A stretch of DNA of 64,000 bases, from the NCBI GenBank assembly GCA_017302835.1, contig JAFLCC010000005.1, positions 62,001 through 126,000 on the forward strand, given 5' to 3'. Shown here one piece after another: positions 27,736-34,916 of this stretch. The position numbers and the translations under genes were made by a program. Source of the stretch: Deltaproteobacteria bacterium (lineage in GTDB: Bacteria; Bdellovibrionota; Bdellovibrionia; Bdellovibrionales; Bdellovibrionaceae). Below the pieces are notes generated by a model, which ran no database searches, was not told the DNA's origin, and saw only the letters and a list, made by a program, of their open reading frames with translations. Numbering within the stretch: position 1 is the first letter of the stretch; every line of letters starts with the position of its first letter.

Positions 27736-28535
27736 ACTTTGCTGATAAGCCATGGATTATTATTAAGTTGGGAGGATCCTCTCTTCAGGATGAAGAAATG
27801 ATTCGACAAATAGCCTTCAGTATTAAAAAGGTACTGGAATTAAATTTTAAAATAGCCCTAATTCATGGAGGGGGGCCTGCAATTAACGAAGCCCTTCTTG
27901 AGAAAAAAATGACTTGGGAGTTCATAGAAGGCCAAAGAAAAACAACCCCTGAAATGATGCAAGTTATAGAAGCAACTCTATTTGGAAAGGTTAATAGAAA
28001 AATCCAAAGACTATTTTCTGAGTTTGATGTCCCCATTTTGGGGCTTTCAGGAACAGATTTAAAACTTTTAAAATGTGAGCCGATGAGTTCAGAGTTGGGC
28101 TATGTAGGACGAGTTCAAAATGTTAATGTGTCTTTTTTAAAGCAAATTGTTGAAAGAAATGATCAAAAAATAGTTCCATTAATTGCCCCCATTGGGGTCA
28201 ATGACCAAGGAGAAAGATTTAATATTAATGCCGATATGGCAGCGATGCATCTGGCTGTAGGTCTTAAAGCAAAAAATTTAGTTTACTTAACTGATCAAAA
28301 AGGGATCTTGGATGATCAGAAAAAACTTATCAATCAAATTGACTCCCTTGGTCTATATCAATTGATGGAAACAAAAGTCGTTCAAGGCGGGATGTTGGTA
28401 AAGGTCAGATCAGTAGTTCAGGCTCTCAGGGAAAATGTTTCTGAAGTGGATATCATGTCTGCCAAAGATTCAGAAAATCTGGTGGCCCTTCTTCAGGAAA
28501 ATAAATCTGTAGGAACACGTTGCTATCGAATTTAA
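27732..28535 (+). CDS. argB: Acetylglutamate kinase ArgB
   Basis: ArgB phosphorylates N-acetylglutamate with ATP, the second step of arginine synthesis. The 267-residue protein is an amino acid kinase with the N-terminal IIKLGGSSLQDEEMI phosphate loop, LIHGGGPAINEAL for acetylglutamate binding, and the late NINADMAAMHLAVGLKA and GGMLVKVRS segments. The short N-terminus without an extra helix is like the arginine-insensitive dimeric form, which is an inference. It overlaps argJ by 4 bp (ATGA). It closes the visible arg operon. Confidence 0.94.
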   Translation: MNFADKPWIIIKLGGSSLQDEEMIRQIAFSIKKVLELNFKIALIHGGGPAINEALLEKKMTWEFIEGQRKTTPEMMQVIEATLFGKVNRKIQRLFSEFDVPILGLSGTDLKLLKCEPMSSELGYVGRVQNVNVSFLKQIVERNDQKIVPLIAPIGVNDQGERFNINADMAAMHLAVGLKAKNLVYLTDQKGILDDQKKLINQIDSLGLYQLMETKVVQGGMLVKVRSVVQALRENVSEVDIMSAKDSENLVALLQENKSVGTRCYRI

Positions 28536-28593
28536 AAAATAGACAGAGCCCAAATAGTTAGTTATTCTTTTTCAATAAATTTAAGGAGAGTTC

Positions 28594-29331
28594 ATGCTAA
28601 GTTTAAAAAATATAAAAGTTTTATTAGTTCTTGTAGCCATTACAGGTTTCACTGCTTGTAATAAAAAAGTAACTTTAGATACGGATCAAAAAAAAGCAAG
28701 TTATGCCATTGGAAGCCAATTGGGTAAAAATCTAAAAGACGCTCAAATTGATTTTGACCCCGAGGCTCTGCTAATGGCGATGAAGGATCTCAAAGAGGGT
28801 AAACCGCTAGCTTTATCTCAGGAAGAATTGGGCAAAGCGATGCAAAATCTTCAGCAAGAGGCTCAAAAAAAACAGGCAGAGTCTGCTGATGCAAATAAGA
28901 AAAAAGGGGATGAGTTCCTAGCTAAAAACAAAGCTAATCCAAATGTGAAAACCACAGCTTCTGGTTTGCAATACACCGTTGAAAAAGAAGGTACGGGTAA
29001 AATTCCTGCTGAAACTGACGAAGTTAAGGTTCATTATACAGGAACTTTAATTGATGGAACAAAATTTGATTCATCTGTAGAGCGCGGACAACCGGCAGAG
29101 TTCCCAGTAAATGGAGTGATTAAAGGATGGACAGAAGCCTTAAAATTAATGAAAGAAGGTTCAAAATATAAATTAACTATCCCTTCTGATTTAGCCTACG
29201 GCCCTATGGCAAGACCTGGAATTCCCGCAAATTCTGTACTTTTGTTCGATGTTGAGTTGCTTGAAATTAAAAAAGGTCATGCTGCCAATACAGCGACGCC
29301 AGCAGCAAAGCCAACAAAAACTAAAAATTAA
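28594..29331 (+). CDS. FKBP-type peptidyl-prolyl isomerase lipoprotein
   Basis: The 245-residue protein starts with a lipoprotein-type signal ending GFTAC (Cys22). An N-terminal helical dimerisation domain (KKASYAIGSQLGKNLKDAQ, about 30-120) is followed by an FKBP domain (about 135-232) with VKVHYTGTLIDGTKFDSS, the Ile-Lys-Gly-Trp (GVIKGWTEAL) and IPSDLAYGPMARPGIPANS. This is the Mip/FkpA arrangement; the enzyme catalyses proline isomerisation of envelope proteins in the periplasm. A terminator follows at 29373. GGAGAG precedes the ATG. Confidence 0.93.
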   Translation: MLSLKNIKVLLVLVAITGFTACNKKVTLDTDQKKASYAIGSQLGKNLKDAQIDFDPEALLMAMKDLKEGKPLALSQEELGKAMQNLQQEAQKKQAESADANKKKGDEFLAKNKANPNVKTTASGLQYTVEKEGTGKIPAETDEVKVHYTGTLIDGTKFDSSVERGQPAEFPVNGVIKGWTEALKLMKEGSKYKLTIPSDLAYGPMARPGIPANSVLLFDVELLEIKKGHAANTATPAAKPTKTKN

Positions 29332-29372
29332 ATGAACTTTTAATATAGATCATTTAATTTTTAAGCTAAAAT

Positions 29373-29402
29373 AAAAAACCCCGCCAAAGAGTGGGGTTTT
29401 TT
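29373..29402 (+). terminator. Rho-independent terminator after FKBP gene
   Basis: AAAAAACCCC (29373-29382) pairs with GGGGTTTTTT (29393-29402) around a 10-base loop, followed by T-rich sequence. Located 42 bases past the stop codon. Confidence 0.9.
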
Positions 29403-29444
29403 TATGTTGGATTCCTTGTGGTCCATTTGGGTGAGGGGTGAAAA

Positions 29445-30011
29445 ATGAATTTACCTATTAAAATCTCTTCTTTAGATCGTATTTTGGTTACAGGTTTTGA
29501 ACCGTTTGGATCCTATAATAAAAATCCAAGCTTAGATTTTGTTGAATTCTTAAAAAATAAAGGATTTGCAACCGCCATTTTCCCTGTCAGTTTTAATTTA
29601 ATTGATACGGAAATTCAGAAACTCAAATGGAACTCTTATGAATTTATTTTTATGTTTGGGTTGTCAGCTGAACGAAGTGAGTTATCTTTAGAGAGGGTGG
29701 CATTAAATTGGATAGAGAGTTCCCAAAAGGACAATTCGGGATTCTTACCACTCTGTCAAATGATCGACGAGTCTAAGCCAGCTGCGGTCATTAATAAGAT
29801 AGATCTGAATTCCTGGTTGCCAGAGTTTGATAGGTTAGGATTACCAGTCAAGATTTCTCATTCGGCAGGGGCTTTTCTTTGTAATTACCTCTACTATAGA
29901 GTTCTAGAAATGAATAAAAATTGCCTTTTTATTCATATGCCAAAGGAAAACAATTTAGAAAAATTGGAAAAATTAATCCGAGCCCTATGTTTCAGTGGGA
30001 AGGTCCTTTAA
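29445..30011 (+). CDS. Pyroglutamyl-peptidase-like (peptidase C15) protein
   Basis: The 188-residue protein matches pyrrolidone-carboxylate peptidase, which removes N-terminal pyroglutamate from peptides. The N-terminal ILVTGFEPFGSYNKNPS is nearly canonical. The triad is present: Glu in LSLERVALN, Cys in HSAGAFLCNYLYY and His in LFIHMP. It is about 25 residues shorter than usual, and the middle (FGLSAERSE) departs from the family GxAxGR block, so activity is likely but not certain. The gene has its own GAGGGG-type ribosome site. Its last 27 bases overlap the 3' end of the convergent EEP gene. Confidence 0.8.
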   Translation: MNLPIKISSLDRILVTGFEPFGSYNKNPSLDFVEFLKNKGFATAIFPVSFNLIDTEIQKLKWNSYEFIFMFGLSAERSELSLERVALNWIESSQKDNSGFLPLCQMIDESKPAAVINKIDLNSWLPEFDRLGLPVKISHSAGAFLCNYLYYRVLEMNKNCLFIHMPKENNLEKLEKLIRALCFSGKVL

Positions 30012-30989
30012 AGAAAAAACCAGAGGGTAGTGATCTGAAGGAAGTTCAAATTTTTTTTCTAGGGAAGTTGGAATATCTTTTTCAAATCCATAATCATCTT
30101 TGTACCTATAAACAAAAACAGAATTTTTTTCTAAATAAGAACCTGCCAGGGGTGTTAAAAAACAATAATCGATTTGCTTTCCTTCGGTTTTTGCATTCAT
30201 CTTGACTTGATAAAAAGTATTTCGTTTTTCAACAGGATATTGAGCTAATTCCAAAACATCTTCCATAGAGGTACGGGTATAGATTTCTTTAAATTCTTCC
30301 TCTGTTTGAAGCCTGGAGGCATTTCCGTTCAGATCTCCAGCCAAAATTAATGGGACCTGAGGATACTTTGAAAGAAGGTCCTTTTGAATATCTAAAACGG
30401 TTTTCATTTCTGCCCGTCGTCTTTCAAAACCATTGGGATCTTTTTTCTCTGGATCGAGTCTTGATTTTAAATGAGTCAGCAGAATGTTGAGGAAGGGTTT
30501 GTCGATATCTTTTTTAAATAATTTAAGTTCAACACAGTCCCTAGATAATTTGTTATTTGGGATGACTTTCGCGTTTTTCTCATGGGGATACAAAAAATTA
30601 ATGGATTTATTTTTATTTGTTGTGAGGTCAAAGTAAATAGGTAAGGTTTTTTTAATTAGAAAACCAATATCAATATGACGATCCGAATTCCCTTCAATGA
30701 GAGCTGTATAATAGGATTGGTTTAGAAATAAAGAATTGAAATTTTGTAAGGATTCGAGTCCGCCAACTTCACAGAGCATGATAATATCTGGATCGATTTC
30801 CTGTATCACTTGAGCCAACACTTTACATTTGGCTAAAGACTTGTTGGGGAACAAAGAGGTAGATTGTTTTTGCCACTGAATTTCGTCTAGTTTTAAATCC
30901 TCCTTGTTTGGATCCTTATCAAAAAGTAAAAAAAGATTCTCTGCATTAAGGCAAAACAATTTAAGTTGGATAGTTTCTTTCCACATCAT
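29985..30989 (-). CDS. Endonuclease/exonuclease/phosphatase-family protein
   Basis: The 334-residue protein has the motifs of the EEP superfamily: LKLFCLNAENLF (first Asn), IIMLCEVGGLESL (metal-binding Glu), ILAGDLNGNAS (Asp and Asn of the active site) and a final PSDHYPLVFSL (Asp-His pair). Family members are Mg2+-dependent phosphodiesterases that cut DNA, RNA, phospholipids or inositol phosphates. No signal peptide is visible, so it is probably cytoplasmic. The 3' end overlaps the convergent C15 peptidase gene by 27 bp. Substrate unknown. Confidence 0.82.
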   Translation of the reverse strand: MMWKETIQLKLFCLNAENLFLLFDKDPNKEDLKLDEIQWQKQSTSLFPNKSLAKCKVLAQVIQEIDPDIIMLCEVGGLESLQNFNSLFLNQSYYTALIEGNSDRHIDIGFLIKKTLPIYFDLTTNKNKSINFLYPHEKNAKVIPNNKLSRDCVELKLFKKDIDKPFLNILLTHLKSRLDPEKKDPNGFERRRAEMKTVLDIQKDLLSKYPQVPLILAGDLNGNASRLQTEEEFKEIYTRTSMEDVLELAQYPVEKRNTFYQVKMNAKTEGKQIDYCFLTPLAGSYLEKNSVFVYRYKDDYGFEKDIPTSLEKKFELPSDHYPLVFSLKDLPTET

Positions 30990-31041
30990 AATATTTATTG
31001 TAGGTTTTTATAAGAAAACGGGTCAACCTAAAAGGATTTAA

Positions 31042-32568
31042 ATGAAATCAATAATTCAAAATAATGTCGGAAAATGGGAGCTTAAAGAAAAAAATTTTTC
31101 CATTGAGTTAGAAAAATTTTTAAAAAACGCCGAGCCCAGCAAGACAAAGGGCTGGGTTTTTGTTCTCTCGGACACACCATCAAGTATTAAAGATAATGCC
31201 AAAAAAACAAATGAATTAATCGAGAATTATTCTCTTCCCTGGCAAAAGGAATCCTTACTTAAATCCTCTCAAGATAATTATTATTTTCAGACTCAGTTTG
31301 GTCCATTTTGGATACTAAGACATCGTTCAGGAAAAATGAACTTCGAACAGTTTGGTTCGGATTCAAAATATTCTTGGGCTAGGGAAACGGTGGGTAACTT
31401 AATGGCCCATTTTAAGGCCCATAAATTATCAGATATCTATTTCTATTTTGGAGATAAGAACAATGATTTTTTTCTAGGCAGTCTAGTGGGAATGGATTTA
31501 AATCATTACCATTTTAAAAATGTAAATCAGGAAAAAAAAGAAAGTGTTCCACGGATTTGGATTTCTAGTTTCGATAGGGAGCTTATGAAGGAAGCCTTTC
31601 ATCGAAGTACCGCCATTAATTTGTGTCGGCATTTTGTGAATCTTCCTCCTAACGAGTTGGGCCCCGAAAGTTTTGTAAAAGAGGTTAAAAATTTAGGAAT
31701 AAATAAGTCTTTAAAAATGCAAATTTGGGATCAAGCAAAGCTCCAAAAAGAAAACATGAATCTTCATTTGGCGGTGGGGCAAGGTGCCAGTCAAAAACCA
31801 CAATTGCTGAAGCTCAGCTATTCCCAGCCCAAAAATAAAAAAACCATCGCATTTGTCGGAAAAGGAATTACTTTTGATACGGGGGGGTTGGATATCAAGC
31901 CTTCTAGCGCCATGCGTTTGATGAAAAAAGATATGGGTGGCGCCGCCTGCGTTCTTGGCTTAGCCCATTATATTTCACAGAAACAGTGGAATTTTAATTT
32001 TGAATTTTATATTCCTTTGGCTGAAAACAGTGTGGATGGGAAATCCTTTCGCCCAAGTGATGTCGTTCAGTCAAGATCAGGACTGCGAGTAGAAATTGAT
32101 AATACCGATGCCGAGGGACGTTTAGTTTTAGCTGACTCCTTGGATCTTGCAACCAAAGAAAATAAGGAACTTGAGTTCGTTATTGATGTGGCCACCCTGA
32201 CTGGGGCCATTAAAGTGGCTCTTGGGGCCGAGGTGGCGGGCTTGTTTACCAACGATGAGGGGCTTGCTAAAAAACTTTCTCACGCCTCGCAAACGAGTGG
32301 AGATTGGTGTTGGAGGATGCCTCTTATTGATAAGTATTTCTCTTCCTTGAACTCTCATTTTGCAGATTTTAAAAATTCGGCAGAAGGTTTTGGTGGTGCG
32401 ATCACAGCCGCTTTATTTTTACAAAAATTTGTGAATGGAAAAAAATGGGCGCATTTAGATATCTATGGATGGAATGACAAACCAACAGGATGTCTCGCTT
32501 TTTCTGGAGGGAATGGACAAGGAGTTCAACTACTGATCGATTTTGTTAATAGCCAGGAGCTAGGGTAG
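31042..32568 (+). CDS. Leucyl aminopeptidase family protein (M17)
   Basis: The 508-residue protein has a variable N-terminal domain (1-170) and the M17 catalytic domain. The two-zinc site is marked by FVGKGITFDTGGLDIKPSS, MKKDMGGAA and the signature NTDAEGRLVLADSL; the latter carries the Asp and Glu ligands and the Arg that binds bicarbonate. Such hexameric enzymes cleave N-terminal residues from peptides in the cytoplasm. The stop codon TAG overlaps the first bases of palindromic repeat copy 2. Expected role is peptide turnover; a proteolysis-rich predatory lifestyle would use it but that is inference. Confidence 0.92.
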   Translation: MKSIIQNNVGKWELKEKNFSIELEKFLKNAEPSKTKGWVFVLSDTPSSIKDNAKKTNELIENYSLPWQKESLLKSSQDNYYFQTQFGPFWILRHRSGKMNFEQFGSDSKYSWARETVGNLMAHFKAHKLSDIYFYFGDKNNDFFLGSLVGMDLNHYHFKNVNQEKKESVPRIWISSFDRELMKEAFHRSTAINLCRHFVNLPPNELGPESFVKEVKNLGINKSLKMQIWDQAKLQKENMNLHLAVGQGASQKPQLLKLSYSQPKNKKTIAFVGKGITFDTGGLDIKPSSAMRLMKKDMGGAACVLGLAHYISQKQWNFNFEFYIPLAENSVDGKSFRPSDVVQSRSGLRVEIDNTDAEGRLVLADSLDLATKENKELEFVIDVATLTGAIKVALGAEVAGLFTNDEGLAKKLSHASQTSGDWCWRMPLIDKYFSSLNSHFADFKNSAEGFGGAITAALFLQKFVNGKKWAHLDIYGWNDKPTGCLAFSGGNGQGVQLLIDFVNSQELG

Positions 32569-32686
32569 GGTTTACGCTTAGGACTCAACTCTTCGTTCTC
32601 GTCGGTCGGACTCCCTGCGACTTGGCTTGCCAAGCCTCAGTCGTCTCCCTCCTGCGGCCTCGATTTGAGTCCTAAGCGTAAACCCT
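32567..32686. repeat. Palindromic repeat element, copy 2 (22-bp arms)
   Basis: A perfect 22-bp inverted repeat (32567-32588 and 32665-32686) encloses a 76-bp core nearly identical to that of the copy at 7155. The central hairpin here is TTGGC-TT-GCCAA. It sits between the convergent aminopeptidase gene and the gene at 32698 and begins within the stop codon of the former. At this site it could act as a bidirectional terminator or mRNA-stabilising structure; as a dispersed palindrome it resembles REP or MITE-type elements. The arms differ from copy 1 by paired, compensating changes. Confidence 0.85.
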
Positions 32687-32697
32687 GGGGAGTAAGG

Positions 32698-34122
32698 TTA
32701 TGATTTATAATTCCAGAGTTTATTTTTTTTGATATAATTCTTGGCAAATTCAGGAACGAGCTCTTCCCATTTTTTGTTTTTTTCAGAAATCATTTTATTG
32801 ATTTCTGAAGAGCGGTAATAAAGCTGCGATTCATCACAGGTGGAAATATCTAAGACATGGGCATTTTCTAGAAAGTGTTGATACAAGTGCGTCGCATTTT
32901 TTGGCGGAAAGAAAGACTTTGTCGTGAGGCAAGATTCGTTAGAGGCATGGGGATAAATATAGAGTTTTGTTTGGTCATCCATGAGCTTCCCTAGAGCTTC
33001 AAAAATTCCGCCATCCAAATTGACATATTTTTCTGGATCAAAAATTTCTTCTAAATGTTTAGCGCTCATAACAAAAACAATAGGAGCTTTGGTGAATTTC
33101 CTAAAAAAATGTTTCATTTCGTAAAGATATTTAAAATTTGAAATTAATAAATGAAAACCCAAGCTGGTAATGATTTCTATCCGATGAATAAAATCTTCGA
33201 TATCAAGTCCGAACTCAGTAGAAATTTCAAACATCGGGATAATGTCGGAAGATTTCAACTTTTGCCCTTTCATTTCTAAGATCAATTGTTCGTGTCCTTT
33301 ATTCAGAACATCTACATGGCTGAGACTAAGGGGGCGGTAAAATCCATGTTGTAAAATCAAACCCTTACCCCATACCGTATCGCTGATGTTGAGTATTTGT
33401 TCATCAACACTCTTACTTTTGGGACCAAAAAGAACCGCTTCCGCTAAACCATGTTTGACGAGTTCTAAATTCATTTTTCTATTATCAAAAATAGCTAAGT
33501 CAGCCCCAGTGAATTTGATAACATCTATCAAAACTTGTCCTTTTTTTAAACCAGAGACAAGAGTGGGAACAAATGACTCTGTCGTATCTGTTGAGAAAAA
33601 TGCAGAATAGACAAGATTTACGCCCAAGATGCCAAGGGTTTCCTGTTGTTGCAGTCTCAATTTATCCTGCATGCGTACGTGAAGAATAATATCATTCCAT
33701 GGACCACGCGGGGTTTTTTGATATCGAATTCCCATCCATCCATGGCATTTTGGAACCTCGGAAGTGCCCGTCATGACAGTATTCGCATAGGAGAAAAAAG
33801 TAGTTTTTTCCCCGCGATGTTGATCCAATCGCTTCAGCAAAAGGGAAGATTCTTTTTCTAACATTTTATTTAATCTTGATTCACAAACATAACGGCCATT
33901 TTTTTCTTTACCATAGATTTCATCGCTAAAAATCATGTCGTAAGCAGACATTGTTTTAGCAATGGTTTGCGAGGCTTTGCCAGCTTGAAAAAAATGGCGA
34001 GCGACTTCTTGCCCAGCTCCAATTTCTGCAAAGGTTCCGTAGATGGCAGGATCTAAATTCAGGCGTTGTGCTTTTTCATTCATCGTTTTTGCCTCACCTG
34101 TTGTCTCATTTGGCGGGCTCAT
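32698..34122 (-). CDS. Conserved protein of unknown function (GTFAEIGAGQEVAR family)
   Basis: The 474-residue cytoplasmic protein contains YGTFAEIGAGQEVARHFF and TIAKTMSAYDM near the N-terminus, a block I know from a conserved bacterial family of about this length found in Bacteroidetes and other phyla, whose members are variously and unconvincingly labelled in databases. There is no signal peptide, membrane segment or P-loop. The middle has mixed alpha/beta character (ADLAIFDNRKMNLELVKHG; APIVFVMSAKHLEEIF). The gene start overlaps the end of the upstream DUF502 gene by 17 bp, so they are co-translated. I assign no function. Confidence 0.75.
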   Translation of the reverse strand: MSPPNETTGEAKTMNEKAQRLNLDPAIYGTFAEIGAGQEVARHFFQAGKASQTIAKTMSAYDMIFSDEIYGKEKNGRYVCESRLNKMLEKESSLLLKRLDQHRGEKTTFFSYANTVMTGTSEVPKCHGWMGIRYQKTPRGPWNDIILHVRMQDKLRLQQQETLGILGVNLVYSAFFSTDTTESFVPTLVSGLKKGQVLIDVIKFTGADLAIFDNRKMNLELVKHGLAEAVLFGPKSKSVDEQILNISDTVWGKGLILQHGFYRPLSLSHVDVLNKGHEQLILEMKGQKLKSSDIIPMFEISTEFGLDIEDFIHRIEIITSLGFHLLISNFKYLYEMKHFFRKFTKAPIVFVMSAKHLEEIFDPEKYVNLDGGIFEALGKLMDDQTKLYIYPHASNESCLTTKSFFPPKNATHLYQHFLENAHVLDISTCDESQLYYRSSEINKMISEKNKKWEELVPEFAKNYIKKNKLWNYKS

Positions 34123-34708
34123 TGTGTGCCTTCACCCAACCGGTAATGGCTAGACTTAGGGCTTTTTCAACAGGGATATCCATTTTAGTGACTCTGTTTT
34201 TTTCCACCAAAACGGTGTAGCCTCCAAGGGCATAGCTTAAAGGTATGAAGACCGCGATCAAATTCATTTGCGGGTTTGCTTTGGCGATCTCTGGAATATC
34301 TTCAAACTGATCTCTGGTGACGAGGCCGACCATTTGAACACCGGGGGAAATCTCAATAGAAACAACACTTTTTAAGTCTTTCTTTCCCGTGTTTGAAAAT
34401 AGCCCCATCAAGTCTTTTAAGGGAGAATAAAGAGCCTTGATGAGAGGCACACGAGTCAGTCGAACTTCGATTTGTTCCCAAATTGATTTGGTTATAAAAC
34501 TAGTGATTAATAGACCAAATAAAAAGATGATCAATAGGGCTAGAGTGAAGCCCAATCCTGGAATGTAATTATCATTTAATTGAGACTTTAAAAAATGACC
34601 TAATATATTTTCTAAAATGTTAATTCCAGAGGATAGCACATAAAAGGTAATGATAATGGGGAGCAACGTAAACAGACCGCGTAAAAAAATTTCAGTTAAT
34701 TTCTTCAT
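34106..34708 (-). CDS. DUF502-family inner membrane protein
   Basis: The 200-residue protein has two membrane helices (about 8-30 and 50-75) followed by a beta-rich soluble domain with VPLIKALYSPLKDLMGLF and VQMVGLVTRD, which are landmarks of DUF502 (a family also found in plants as the COV proteins). Function is unknown; some members are linked to membrane trafficking or envelope homeostasis. It is the first gene of a two-gene operon with the GTFAEIGAGQEVAR protein and is divergent from the subtilase gene at 34917. Confidence 0.85.
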   Translation of the reverse strand: MKKLTEIFLRGLFTLLPIIITFYVLSSGINILENILGHFLKSQLNDNYIPGLGFTLALLIIFLFGLLITSFITKSIWEQIEVRLTRVPLIKALYSPLKDLMGLFSNTGKKDLKSVVSIEISPGVQMVGLVTRDQFEDIPEIAKANPQMNLIAVFIPLSYALGGYTVLVEKNRVTKMDIPVEKALSLAITGWVKAHNEPAK

Positions 34709-34916
34709 TCACTTTCCTTAAAAGTTAAATCTAAACATATCCCAGTTGTTTATCAAATTAAAACAGTCTCAAAGTAGTACAATTCATTACTTGTAAGTTT
34801 AAACTGAGTGATGACTAAAAAAACTTCTAAATTTTATTAAATTTCTCATAAAAGCTCTAAAGTCGGTTTTACAAATGCCCGACTAGACTTTGATCGCATT
34901 AATATTTGGAGGTTTT

